Positions 9,314-18,900 are shown, numbered from the stretch's first letter. The stretch: 64,000 nucleotides of DNA from Tolypothrix sp. NIES-4075 (GCF_002218085.1 NZ_BDUC01000002.1:434001-498000), one strand, 5' to 3'. Numbers and translations: made by a program. The notes: generated by a model from the letters alone, not told the origin.

Positions 9314-9508
9314 TAATTCATAATTATGTACTTGAGGGATTTAGACCCCACTTGAAACAAAAATGCTTATACTCGACACTGGGTACAACCCTCTTTAATT
9401 ATGAATTATGAATTAATAATTATTAATTAGGTTGAAACTGCCTAATTAGGCATCGGGTACAAACCCATTTTTAATTATGAATTATGAATTAGGTTGAATA
9501 AGTAAAAA
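9314..9508. repeat. AATTATGAATTATGAATTA repeat tract
   Basis: Non-coding tract with three blocks of AATTATGAATTATG and two similar GGTACAA-containing segments (CACTGGGTACAACCC and CATCGGGTACAAACCC). No gene is seen here. Confidence 0.7.
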
Positions 9509-9751
9509 TTACTGATTTTCAGATGGTATTATACCCCCTCCCGGAATAAAAGCAGTTATAATTTGATGCTCTCCAACATTTTCTGAGTTTTCTTGGTCAT
9601 GAATCAAATCGTCAAGGTTTGAGTCTTTCTCGCTTTGTTCACTCACTTCTTTTGCTTCAATTGGATCTGCCTCTTTATCTACATTAAGAGAGCGAGGAGG
9701 TTCTTTTGCAGTAGATACATCGAAGAATGGTTTTGCTTTGTCAGAAGTCAT
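9509..9751 (-). CDS. Small acidic hypothetical protein
   Basis: 80 residues, strongly acidic (many Glu/Asp/Ser between residues 22 and 57) and then a short hydrophobic, Gly-rich end, IITAFIPGGGIIPSENQ. No family recognised. A weak purine-rich site (CTTTAGCAAC) precedes the ATG. The acidic, probably disordered body with a distinct hydrophobic tail is reminiscent of precursor peptides, but no maturation enzyme gene lies nearby, so a peptide-precursor role is only a guess. It is divergent from the ROK kinase. Confidence 0.45.
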   Translation of the reverse strand: MTSDKAKPFFDVSTAKEPPRSLNVDKEADPIEAKEVSEQSEKDSNLDDLIHDQENSENVGEHQIITAFIPGGGIIPSENQ

Positions 9752-9847
9752 AAGTTGCTAAAGGGCGCTATTTATTTTAGTGTTTGTCATATCTAGATAA
9801 CAAACATCTTTCTTGAGAGTGATGGTGTGGGAGGAGCGTAAAAGACT

Positions 9848-10816
9848 GTGACATTAATTTTAGCGCTCGATTTTGGTGGAACTAAGCTGGCAGCGGGAGT
9901 GGTAAATGTGGGTTCTCGGCAATGGTTGCGTTATGAACGTCGCTTTTCACCAACGAATGCGAATGCTAGCAGTGATTTAGAAATGATGCGATCGCTTATC
10001 CATTCGCTTCTGCGATCGGCAAAACCAGCTGCTATTGGTGTCAGCTTTGGGGGACCTGTTGACGCAACTACAGGAACGGTACGACTATCTCATCATGTAT
10101 CTGGGTGGGAAAATATTGCTCTAAAAGACTTGTTAGAAGCAGAGTTTGGCGTTTTTGTTAGCGTAGACAATGATGCTAATGTTGCGGCTTTAGGTGAACA
10201 TCGCTTTGGTGCTGGACAGGGCTATGAAAGTATTTTTTATATCACTGTCAGTACTGGTGTGGGTGGTGGTTGGATACTTAACAATCAGCCTTGGCGGGGT
10301 GCTGGGGGAATGGCGGGTGAAATTGGACACATGATTGTAGATCCGTCGGGACCGATGTGTTTGTGTGGCAAGCGGGGATGTGTGGAAAGGTTGGCGTCGG
10401 GTGTGTATATGGCGCGGGATGTAAGGGAGATGTTGGAAAACGAACCGCGAAGAAGCGAAGGGCGCGAAGGAGGAGAGATATTGAGGGAGTTGGTGGGGGG
10501 GAATTTGGAGTTGGTGACGGGGAAGGTGGTGAGTGAGGCTGCGGTGCTGGGGGATGAGTTGGCAAAGGAGATTTTATACAGAGGTGCTTGGGGGTTGGGT
10601 GTGGGTATTGGGAATGTGGCGAATTTGATAAATCCGCAGCGGTTTGTGTTGGGTGGAAGTGTGACGAAAGCGGGGGAAAGATGGTGGGAGGTGGTGCGGA
10701 AAACGGCGCGGGAGACGGCTTTACCTGAGGTGGATTTGGAAATTGTGCCGGCAGCGTTGGAAGATGATGCGCCGTTGTGGGGTGCTGTGGCGTTGGCAAC
10801 ACAAGCTTTACAATAA
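9848..10816 (+). CDS. ROK family sugar kinase (glucokinase/GlcNAc kinase type)
   Basis: 322 residues from GTG. The N-terminal ATP-binding motif is LALDFGGTKLAAGVV. The ROK signature region includes VDNDANVAALGEH and the zinc-binding CLCGKRGCVERLASG. ROK kinases phosphorylate glucose, GlcNAc, ManNAc or fructose; the exact sugar is not readable here. A nearby NagB-like gene makes an amino sugar possible. Around residues 197-211 a repeat-derived insert (EPRRSEGREGGE) occupies a loop. The second half is unusually G-rich on the coding strand compared with the first half. Confidence 0.85.
   Translation: MTLILALDFGGTKLAAGVVNVGSRQWLRYERRFSPTNANASSDLEMMRSLIHSLLRSAKPAAIGVSFGGPVDATTGTVRLSHHVSGWENIALKDLLEAEFGVFVSVDNDANVAALGEHRFGAGQGYESIFYITVSTGVGGGWILNNQPWRGAGGMAGEIGHMIVDPSGPMCLCGKRGCVERLASGVYMARDVREMLENEPRRSEGREGGEILRELVGGNLELVTGKVVSEAAVLGDELAKEILYRGAWGLGVGIGNVANLINPQRFVLGGSVTKAGERWWEVVRKTARETALPEVDLEIVPAALEDDAPLWGAVALATQALQ
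10440..10476 (+). repeat. GCGAAG-type repeat within the ROK gene
   Basis: ACCGCGAAGAAGCGAAGGGCG followed by CGAAGGAGGAG is a run of degenerate GCGAAGNA units. It resembles the ACCGCCAAGACGCCAAG repeats near 19.06 and 19.48 kb. It keeps the frame and encodes a charged, probably exposed loop. Confidence 0.5.
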
Positions 10817-10861
10817 CTTTGTGTTTTTCCATTTGCATATAAAAATGTCTGAGGAGCGGAA

Positions 10862-11038
10862 GTGGTTGACTGGAAGTTATATCTAGAATCAATCTGCAAA
10901 AAATACGCTCAATGGTGGGATACTTACACGCTAACGGATGTTGTGGGTAATAAGTATGACAAAAAGGTGAGAAAATCCTTATTGCTAGATTTACAGGCGA
11001 TCGCAGTTAAACCAGAAACGGTTAAACCAGAGAGATAA
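10862..11038 (+). pseudogene. N-terminal remnant of a NACHT-type protein
   Basis: An open frame of 58 codons from GTG with DWKLYLESICKKYAQWWD, then TYTLTDVVGNK. This pattern is the N-terminal segment that precedes the NACHT NTPase in many cyanobacterial NACHT proteins. It ends in a stop before any P-loop, and no NACHT domain follows, so it is probably a truncated leftover. A functional short protein cannot be excluded. Family assignment is from memory of the motif. Confidence 0.5.
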
Positions 11039-11042
11039 AGTA

Positions 11043-11360
11043 GTGCGGGTTTCCCATTTAATGAATTATCTGGGGAAAACCATTCCCGAAAGCGCACGAG
11101 ATTTATTTAAAGCCGAACAAACGCCATTTTTTGACTTTGCTACAGAAGATTTTGCGATCGCATTACTACAAGGTGGCAAAGGATTAGCAACCGAGGGATG
11201 GGATAAACAAAAAGCAGAAGAGAAGATTCGCGGGATTAGCAATCAGGTTAATAACGGTGTAGGAAATGTAGGCGATCGCAATTTTCTCACTAACGATAAA
11301 GCCTTTCGTAATGTTTCAAGTTTACCTGTTGTTATCCTTAGCGAAATATTAGCATCTTGA
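11043..11360 (+). CDS. Hypothetical protein
   Basis: 105 residues from GTG, or 99 from the ATG at 11061 (MNYLGKTIPESARDLF). No family recognised. The middle (about residues 38-70) is a probable helix, EDFAIALLQGGKGLATEGW, with a charged continuation. It starts 4 bp after the NACHT remnant and may be a second piece of a decayed locus or an independent small gene. A palindrome follows 10 bp after its stop. Confidence 0.45.
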   Translation: MRVSHLMNYLGKTIPESARDLFKAEQTPFFDFATEDFAIALLQGGKGLATEGWDKQKAEEKIRGISNQVNNGVGNVGDRNFLTNDKAFRNVSSLPVVILSEILAS

Positions 11361-11370
11361 ACTTAGATAT

Positions 11371-11394
11371 GGTGCGTTACTACGTTAACGCACC
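11371..11394. repeat. GGTGCGTTA palindrome between convergent genes
   Basis: GGTGCGTTA-CTACG-TTAACGCACC forms a strong stem-loop 10 bp after one stop and 14 bp before the stop of the convergent HAD gene. It could serve as a bidirectional terminator. Related palindromes occur at 14802-14831 and near 21990-22015, so it is also a dispersed repeat. Confidence 0.7.
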
Positions 11395-11407
11395 CTACTG
11401 ATTAGTT

Positions 11408-12091
11408 TTAGGCTTGCACGATCGCACTCACATCCTCATCAATCAACGAATTAAGCAAAGTCCACAGTTGCAAGTCTGCAAAATCAGAAATCGCCATAAA
11501 TGCACCAATTTCTTGCAATACTTGCGCTTCGTGGGTGGAGGTGATACCGATGGTGCGTAAACCTGCACCAACAGCAGAACGAATACCTGAGGGAGAATCT
11601 TCGAGTGCGATCGCATCCGTTGCTTGTATCCCCAAATTATTCATTGCAACTAGATAAGGTGCAGGATCTGGTTTACCTGTTATATCTTCTCCTGCAATCA
11701 CAATTGTATGAAAAGCTTCTTTAATTCCTAAAATTTCTAGCATAAATTGTACATTTAATCTAGGGGCATTAGTTACTAAAGCTCGTTTTAATTGATGTGT
11801 TTTTGTCCATTCTATAAGTTGAGAAAATCCGGCTAGCGGTTGCAAATCTGGGGCAAATTTACGAAAAAGCGCTTCTTTTTCTTCGGCAAGTTTTACCCCA
11901 TCTTCGGGTGATAATTGTGGCAGGATGTCTTTGATAATTGCTGGGTTAAGCCGCCCAATAATTTTTGATTTGTAGAAGTTTTCGTCAATTTCCATGCTGT
12001 AATTTTTAAGCATTTCCCGCCACGCTATGTAGTGGATAGGGTCAGTATTAACAATAGTTCCGTCTAGGTCAAAGAGGATTGCAGTCAGCAT
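11408..12091 (-). CDS. HAD hydrolase, beta-phosphoglucomutase/phosphatase-like
   Basis: 227 residues. Motif I is ILFDLDGTIVNTDP (nucleophile Asp and acid/base Asp), motif II is LVTNAP, and motif III/IV is GKPDPAPYL...ALEDSPSGI. An alpha-helical cap lies between motifs I and II. Such proteins remove phosphate from small sugar phosphates or isomerise beta-glucose-1-phosphate; this sequence does not decide which. It is divergent from nagB, with an AT-rich 167-bp interval. Confidence 0.85.
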   Translation of the reverse strand: MLTAILFDLDGTIVNTDPIHYIAWREMLKNYSMEIDENFYKSKIIGRLNPAIIKDILPQLSPEDGVKLAEEKEALFRKFAPDLQPLAGFSQLIEWTKTHQLKRALVTNAPRLNVQFMLEILGIKEAFHTIVIAGEDITGKPDPAPYLVAMNNLGIQATDAIALEDSPSGIRSAVGAGLRTIGITSTHEAQVLQEIGAFMAISDFADLQLWTLLNSLIDEDVSAIVQA

Positions 12092-12258
12092 GGTGTTTTG
12101 TTCTAATGTAAAATATTGTAAACTTTATGTAGATAGTTTACATTGTTGTTTTGTTATTGTTAACAGGATAAAAAAAGTATAATTAACCTGCTAATTTGTG
12201 CAATTTATAATTAATAGCGTTTATTAGAACAATTTTGACCAAATTCCTTGTAATAAAC

Positions 12259-13050
12259 ATGTTATCCGCTACAAAATTTTTTCGCGTCGATGATCTGATG
12301 GTGCAGATTTACAATTCTGAAACCGAAATGGCTCAGGATGCAGCAGAAATCGCCCAAAAGTATTTACAAGACATTTTGACTTCAACAGATTCTGCGACTA
12401 TATTATTAGCGACTGGTAACTCTCAACTGAAATTTCTGGATGCTTTGATAAAGTTAGGTGGTGTAGATTGGTCGCGAGTGACGATGTTTCATCTAGATGA
12501 ATATTTAGGAATTGCTGCTGACCATGCTGCGAGTTTTCGACGCTATTTGCAAGAGCGTGTCCAGAAACAAGTACAGCCTAAGCAATTTCATTATATAGAA
12601 GGTGATGCATTACAACCTTTGGCAGAGTGCGATCGCTATACCAATTTACTCAAAGCACAACCAATTGATTTATGCTGTCTAGGTATTGGCGAAAACGGAC
12701 ACATCGCTTTTAACGATCCATCTGTAGCAAATTTTCAAGATCCATATACCGTGAAATTGGTAAAACTCGATATAGTCAACCGTCAGCAACAAGTCAACAC
12801 TGGTTATTTTCCTCATCTGGAAAACGTACCCCAGTACGCTTTTACCCTCACCATCCCGATGATTTGCTCTGCTAAAAAAATTATCTGTCTTGCACCTGAA
12901 AAACGTAAAGCTCAGGTAGTAAAACAGATGTTGCAGGGGTCAATTAGCATTAAATGTCCCGCTTCTATATTACGTCAACAACCGCAGGCGACGTTATTTT
13001 TAGATGTCAATTCTGGTTCAGCGTTTTTACACCCAGAAGTCACAAGCTAG
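12259..13050 (+). CDS. nagB: Glucosamine-6-phosphate deaminase-like protein
   Basis: 263 residues from the ATG giving MLSATKFFRVDD; an upstream TTG adds eight residues. Motifs of the NagB/6-phosphogluconolactonase fold are present: LLATGNSQ (phosphate loop), MFHLDEYLG (catalytic Asp), and LGIGENGHIAFNDP with the catalytic His. It converts glucosamine-6-phosphate to fructose-6-phosphate plus ammonia, linking amino-sugar recycling to glycolysis. It fits with the ROK kinase (9.8 kb) and the GlcNAc kinase-like gene (20.9 kb), though they are not an operon. Confidence 0.88.
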   Translation: MLSATKFFRVDDLMVQIYNSETEMAQDAAEIAQKYLQDILTSTDSATILLATGNSQLKFLDALIKLGGVDWSRVTMFHLDEYLGIAADHAASFRRYLQERVQKQVQPKQFHYIEGDALQPLAECDRYTNLLKAQPIDLCCLGIGENGHIAFNDPSVANFQDPYTVKLVKLDIVNRQQQVNTGYFPHLENVPQYAFTLTIPMICSAKKIICLAPEKRKAQVVKQMLQGSISIKCPASILRQQPQATLFLDVNSGSAFLHPEVTS

Positions 13051-13102
13051 AAGTTATAATTTCGACTTCTAACTTGTGAATTCTAATTAAATGCCGACTA
13101 AA

Positions 13103-14179
13103 TTAATATTTAGAGCGAGAAGTTGTGACTTCATTAGGATCGCGGTAAACTTTAGGTTCTTCGCGTTTGCGAACTAAACCTGCTAAACCAGCAAGACCAA
13201 GCAATCCCAGCCAACCCAAATTAGAATGGCGAGTGCGTCTTACTTCAGTGGAAGTCGTGGTAGTAGTATTTGTACCACTGCCCGTGGTGTCGGTTGTACC
13301 AGTACCTGTTGTACCCGTTGTACCACTGCCCGTGGTATCGGTTGTACCAGTACCTGTTGTTGTGCCAGTACCCGTGCTATCTGTTCCGGTGGTACCAGTG
13401 CCAGTACCCGTGCTATCTGTTCCGGTGGTACCAGTGCCAGTACCTGTTGCATCTGTACCCGTAGTGCCAGTTGTGCCAGTACCTGTTGTGCCACCTGTAC
13501 CAGTGCCAGTACCAGTACCAGTTCCAGTTCCATAAGTACTGCTACCAGTGCCAGTACCTGTTGTGCCACCTGTACCAGTGCCAGTTCCATAAGTACCAGT
13601 ACCTGTTGTACCACCTGTACCAGTTGCACCTGTGCCAGTTCCATAAGTACCAGTACCTGTTGTGCCACCTGTACCAGTTGCACCTGTGCCTGTTCCATAA
13701 GTACCAGTACCTGTTGTGCCACCTGTACCAGTTGCACCTGTGCCAGTTCCATAAGTACCAGTACCTGTACCAGTGCCAGTTCCATAAGTACCAGTACCTG
13801 TACCAGTTGCACCAGTGCCAGTTCCATAAGTACCTGTACCAGTGCCAGTTCCATAAGTACCTGTACCTGTACCAGTTCCATTAATACCTGTACCTGTACC
13901 AGTGCCAGTTCCATAAGTACCAGTACCTGTACCTGTGCTAGTTCCATTAGTACCTGTACCAGTGCCAGTTCCATTAGTACCTATGCCAGTTCCATTAGTA
14001 CCTGTACCTGTACCTGTACCTGTACCTGTTGTGCCTGTTGTACCAGCGCCAGTGCCAGTGCCACTACCACTACCTGAACCGCCAGTTTGAGCAGAAACAG
14101 ACGCAGGTAAAGATATAGAGGCTAAACTGATGGCAAACACACTAGCCAAAACGGTTTTAGATAAGTCAAAAGGCTTCAT
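13103..14179 (-). CDS. Secreted Gly/Thr-repeat protein with WGxxGxxG-like C-terminal anchor
   Basis: 358 residues. An N-terminal signal peptide (MKPFDLSKTVLASVFAISLA...ASVSAQ) is followed by about 250 residues of nearly pure Thr-Gly repeats with regular TYGTGTG punctuation. A hydrophobic GWLGLLGLAGLAGL segment follows, then a basic tail starting RKREEPK. The end matches the WGxxGxxG-CTERM sorting pattern in outline, so the protein is likely exported and held at the membrane or cell surface. The repeat DNA is a GT/CA-rich minisatellite likely to vary in length. Function unknown; a flexible surface spacer is a reasonable guess. Confidence 0.7.
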   Translation of the reverse strand: MKPFDLSKTVLASVFAISLASISLPASVSAQTGGSGSGSGTGTGAGTTGTTGTGTGTGTGTNGTGIGTNGTGTGTGTNGTSTGTGTGTYGTGTGTGTGINGTGTGTGTYGTGTGTGTYGTGTGATGTGTGTYGTGTGTGTGTYGTGTGATGTGGTTGTGTYGTGTGATGTGGTTGTGTYGTGTGATGTGGTTGTGTYGTGTGTGGTTGTGTGSSTYGTGTGTGTGTGTGGTTGTGTTGTTGTDATGTGTGTTGTDSTGTGTGTTGTDSTGTGTTTGTGTTDTTGSGTTGTTGTGTTDTTGSGTNTTTTTSTEVRRTRHSNLGWLGLLGLAGLAGLVRKREEPKVYRDPNEVTTSRSKY

Positions 14180-14411
14180 GTTTATTTTTCCTTTAAAGTT
14201 TTGGATTTCTTGAGATTATTGATTAAAGAAAACGGCGATATCAATTTCATCAGCTTTATTAAATATTATGAACTTATGCGAAGTTCGGCATCTTACTTAA
14301 GTTATGCAAAAGAAAGTTTTCAAATATTTGAATAAATATTGTATTGGCATTGAAACAATTAAACAAAATTCTTTCTTTGTGCATAAATATTAGCTAGCGA
14401 TCGCGCTCTGG

Positions 14412-14657
14412 TCACTTGCTGCAACCATCTTTAGGTTGATATTTGATATTGTTTCGAGAACTGACTGCAAGTTGAAAACCAGACAAGCAAGCTTCAAGCT
14501 CAGGACAGTCTTCACACTTAAGTTCTTTTCCTGGATTCTTACAGCCACAGGGAGGATTTATGAAACATTCAGAAGGATTTTTAGGTTTAAATGATTTTTG
14601 GAAGATAAACTGTAAAGCCGCTTCTTGTAAACAAAAAATAACGTCTCGCGTCATCAT
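14412..14657 (-). CDS. Cys-rich small hypothetical protein
   Basis: 81 residues with nine Cys. The central cluster is CFINPPCGCKN followed by CEDCPELEAC, which looks like a metal or iron-sulphur binding site. No named family recognised. AAAGGAGAAA upstream of the ATG is a good ribosome site. It stands alone between the Gly/Thr-repeat protein and a palindrome. Confidence 0.55.
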   Translation of the reverse strand: MMTRDVIFCLQEAALQFIFQKSFKPKNPSECFINPPCGCKNPGKELKCEDCPELEACLSGFQLAVSSRNNIKYQPKDGCSK

Positions 14658-14801
14658 ATAATTTCTCCTTTGAATATATTAATAATTTAGAATCAACTAA
14701 GTATTTTATCTAAATAAAGCTGAGTATACATAGTGGTAGATACTTTAATTCATTCAGGCGAATAAAACTTGTAAGCTAACAGTGAATTACCTAGATTGCA
14801 A

Positions 14802-14831
14802 GGTGCGTTGGAACTTGTTCCGTAACGCACC
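14802..14831. repeat. GGTGCGTTGGAAC palindrome
   Basis: GGTGCGTTGGAAC-TTGT-TCCGTAACGCACC is an imperfect long stem, the same family as at 11371. It lies in a non-coding gap of about 260 bp. Confidence 0.65.
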
Positions 14832-14923
14832 GCAATTTATTTGTATAGGTAATCTAATCTCTGTCAGGCAATAATAATATATTGCACCAGCCAAGAAATC
14901 TAGCTTAGAAACAAGTACAAACG

Positions 14924-15121
14924 CTAATTAGCCACATTAAGAGTCCATGCTGAGATTATGTCTTCTATGACAAGTTCTCTTTTTTGAGAATTTTCATTTT
15001 CAGCTACTAGCACTTGAAGCGTTGTTGTATAGACGTTATCGATTAATTGGTGTCCATAACCGATCACTTTGCCCAGATATCCATTTTGTTGATTTAGGAC
15101 GTAATCTCCAATATTAAACAT
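14924..15121 (-). CDS. Small conserved-type hypothetical protein, SH3-like
   Basis: 65 residues from the ATG preceded by a strong GGGGAG site 6 bp upstream; the longer upstream reading is rejected for that reason. MFNIGDYVLNQQNGYLGKV and the following beta-rich stretch look like a small SH3/KOW-type barrel (GDYV...GKVIGYG). Function unknown. The 290 bp beyond its start is very AT-rich with no gene seen. Confidence 0.6.
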   Translation of the reverse strand: MFNIGDYVLNQQNGYLGKVIGYGHQLIDNVYTTTLQVLVAENENSQKRELVIEDIISAWTLNVAN

Positions 15122-15411
15122 AATTGTCTCCCCAGCCAAAAAGAATTTATTGATGATGTTTATACATTCTCTATGGCTTTGCAAATTACAACTTCATACT
15201 AAAAGCATGTCTTATATCAAACTTAAGGAGTATTTTTATATTTATTTTTATTATAAATATTTTTTATTTAAAAGTATTTCCTTATACAAAAAATCTTTAC
15301 AAAACACGTATCTCTGCCTATGGGAAGATATTTTAAACACGAGAGAGATAGAAAACTGTTACCTTTGTTGTCTAGAACCTATTTCCACTGCAATTAACTG
15401 ATAACTGTAAT

Positions 15412-15852
15412 TTAACCACAATCATCCTCGCGCTGATTGCCGTTTTTATCGCGTTTGAGACTTTCTTCTAGAGCTTGAATTTGCTCTCTCCGCGCTTCTA
15501 ACTCTAAAGATCGACGCGCTAGTTCTTGGTTTTGCAAAGTTAAAGATTGGCGCCATTGTTCTGCTCTTTCGGCTTCTTGGTGCAAAAATTCCGGAGTAAT
15601 GCCAGTAGTGAGGTAAGTTTGTACCAGATCCATTACCCAATTGGTAGCGTCTTCGAGTCTTTCGATGTCTCCTGTGGGGGAAAGCTCGACTAAAACGAGC
15701 AATTTTTCACTTATAGAACTGCCTTTTCCCAGGAGAATGATAGATTCTTCTGGGATTATCGCCCAGAAGTTGTCAGCTTCCTGACGTGCCAACAAACGCA
15801 ACTCGTGCTGGTCGAGAAATTTGTTTTTATGCACCTGGGCTAGATAGAGCAT
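15412..15852 (-). CDS. Conserved hypothetical protein with C-terminal coiled coil
   Basis: 146 residues. The N-terminal part is a mixed alpha/beta region (LYLAQVHKNKF...NFWAIIPEE). The C-terminal half (about 90-140) is a heptad-rich helix, LTLQNQELARRSLELEAR, probably a coiled coil. I do not recognise the family beyond general similarity to cyanobacterial proteins of unknown role. It lies 143 bp beyond the start-distal end of valS on the same strand and may share its transcript. Confidence 0.55.
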   Translation of the reverse strand: MLYLAQVHKNKFLDQHELRLLARQEADNFWAIIPEESIILLGKGSSISEKLLVLVELSPTGDIERLEDATNWVMDLVQTYLTTGITPEFLHQEAERAEQWRQSLTLQNQELARRSLELEARREQIQALEESLKRDKNGNQREDDCG

Positions 15853-15995
15853 GACTTTGGTAAAAGTTAAAAGTTAAGAGTGAGGAGTAAGGAGTTTTAA
15901 GTTTTGAGTTTTGAATTAAAAACATAAATTTAACTCATAATTCCTGTAGAGACGCGAAATTTTGCGCCTCTACAACTCCTAACTCTCACTTTTAG

Positions 15996-18900
15996 TTATG
16001 CTAAACTACGCAGGCGATCGCGCAAAATTTCTGCTTGTTTTTCAGCTTCTGCTAAAGCGTCCCGCGTTGCTTGCACTACCTCAGCAGCGGCTTTATCCAC
16101 AAATTTGGGATTGTTTAACCGAGTAGTGAGTGAGTTAATTTCCCCTTCTATTTTGCTGAGGCGTTTTTGTATTTTGCCACTTAATGCGTCTATATCTACC
16201 ACGCCAGTTAGGGGAAGTAGCACTTGTACTGTACCAAATACCCCGGCGATCGCTTCAGTAGTATCTTGTGAGTGTGGTGATTCTATCACCCGCATGTTCG
16301 TTTCAGTAGTCGGCTTGAACCACGCACCCCATAACTTTTGTCTAGCTTTAGCCGTCACTAAATTTTGGCTGACAAACCAAGTTGTATAACCAAGACCAAC
16401 CATTTGAAAGAAAGTTCCTAAAATAGGAATGTCGTTAATTTCATCCGCAACAACGAAAGCCAACCTAGTAAAAACAAGCACCACAATAATCAAAGCAATT
16501 GTCTTCAAACCTTTAAAAGATGTTTTATCAGCTACGGTTTGCTGATGTTCGCCAGCTATAGTTAAAGTCTCAACCTTTGCCAAATCTTTAATGTAAGCTT
16601 GTCCTGCGGTGAGAATTTGCCGTTCTTTGGTACTGTCGCTTTGCAAATTCACCGTTACCTTTACCCCAGGTTTCACATCCGCTTCTGCTCGCAAATTCCG
16701 AATTGTGCGGATAGTACCAATTAGCAGTTCAAACTGTTCTTCTAAAGCTGGATCAATTGAACTTGTCTCCACTTCTGGATAGGTTTGTAAAGATATAGTT
16801 TGCGGTGATTCTTCTGGTTGTTGGGTGAGAGTCTGCCAAATTTCCTCAGTGATGTGAGGCATTAAGGGATGAAGTAGTTTTAGAATGCCTTCCAGCACAT
16901 ATGCTAAGGTTTGCTGCGCTAGTTTGCGCGATGCGGGATCGGCATCTTTTTGCAAGCGAGATTTCAGCAGTTCAATATACTGGTCGCAGAAATCACCCCA
17001 GATAAATTCATAAAGTCCTTTTGCAGCTTCACCTAAACCGTAGTTACTGATGTAATTGGAGGTTTGGTTAATAACTTGGTTGTAACGAGAGAGAATCCAG
17101 CGATCGCTTAATTCTAGAGATTCTGGTTTACCCAATTGTTGCGGAGTTTGACCATCCAAATTCATCATTACAAACCGCGCTGCATTCCACAACTTGTTAG
17201 CAAAGTTGCGTGATGCTTGCACCGATGCTGATTCATCTTTTTCGCGATTGTACTCCAAGCGGATATCTTGACCTGCACCCGCTACTTCCTTAATCATCGC
17301 GTAGCGTAAAGCATCAGTGCCATATTTGTCAATCAGCAATAGCGGATCGATGCCATTACCTTTACTCTTAGACTGCTTCTGCCCATTTTCATCCAACACC
17401 AACCCGTGGATGTAAACATCTTTAAATGGCATTTTTCCGGTAAAGTGCTTACCCATCATTGTCATTCTGGCTACCCAGAAAAAGATGATATCAAAACCAG
17501 TTACAAGGGTGCTGGTAGGGTAATAAGTCGCTAAATCCTGAGTTTGTTCGGGCCATCCTAAAGTTGAAAAGGGCCACAATCCCGAAGAAAACCAAGTATC
17601 CAACACATCTGGATCTTGTTGTAGCTTGACATTTTCCCCAAATTGTGATTTAGCTTTATCCCAAGCTTCGGCTTCTGATTTGGCGACAATAAACGGTGTA
17701 TTATCCTTGATTTCGCCGTCGGTTTCACTGATAGCGTACCAAGCGGGGATTTGGTGTCCCCACCATAATTGGCGAGAAATACACCAATCTTTTAACTTGA
17801 CCAACCAATCACGATAAACCTTAGTCCAACGTTGGGGGACAAACTCCGGGGAATTTTTCTCATCGAGAAATTCCAGCGCTTGATCTGCGAGGGGGCGAAT
17901 TTTGACAAACCACTGAGTAGAAAGCAGAGGTTCAACGAGGACTTTTCCGCGATCGCTATAAGGAACGGTATGCTTATAATCCTCCACCTTCACCAAAAAG
18001 CCGTCAGTTTCCAAGCGAGAAACTACATTTTTTCTCGCCTCAAAGCGGTCTTGTCCTTGGAACTCTCGAGCATTTTCGTTGAGAGTCCCATTTTTATTCA
18101 TAATATTGATCAACGGCAGATTGTGGCGCTTACCCATTTCAAAATCATTTGGGTCATGTGCCGGAGTGATCTTAACGCAACCGGTGCCGAAAGTCGGGTC
18201 AACAAACTCATCGCCAATAATCGGAATTTCTCGCTTCATAATTGGCAGAGTGACAGTTTTGCCAATTAAATGCTTATATCTCTCATCATTAGGATTAACC
18301 GCCACAGCCGTATCACCCAGCATCGTTTCTGGTCGCGTCGTCGCCACTTCCACATCACCAGAACCGTCAGTTAGCGGATAGCGGAAGTGCCAAAGATGAC
18401 CATTAACCTCTTGATTTTCCACCTCCACATCAGACACCGCCGACTGCGAAGCCGGACACCAGTTTACCAAATACTCACCCCGATAAATCAGCTTTTCCTC
18501 GTAGAGTTGGACAAAAGCTTCCAAAACAGCTTTCGATAAACCCTCATCTAAGGTAAACCGTTCCCGCGACCAGTCAACCGAAACACCCAAGCGTCGCAAC
18601 TGATTAACAATTGCCCCCCCAGACTCCCCCTTCCACTGCCAAGCGCGTTCTAGAAACTTCTCACGTCCTAAATCGTAGCGAGTTTTACCCTCTGCCTTAA
18701 GTTGATTTTCCAGAATTGCTTGTACGGCGATACTGGCATGGTCAGTTCCGGGTAGCCATAGGGTGTTGCATCCCTTCATGCGGTGGTAGCGCACTAAAGT
18801 ATCAATTAGCGCACTTTCAAAAGCATGACCCATATGTAAACTGCCGGTGACATTCGGCGGGGGAATCACGATGCAGTAGGGTTCGCCACCTTTGTTGGGG

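Noticed and set aside
10278..10899. Two 204-codon minus-strand frames opposite the ROK kinase
   Set aside because: Pro/Ser/Thr-rich antisense products of a G-rich coding strand; the ROK motifs on the plus strand are unambiguous.
13226..14077. Long plus-strand frames rich in Cys-Thr or Val-Pro opposite the Thr-Gly repeat gene
   Set aside because: They are complements of a low-complexity GT/CA repeat; the minus-strand reading has a signal peptide and an anchor, so it is the real one.
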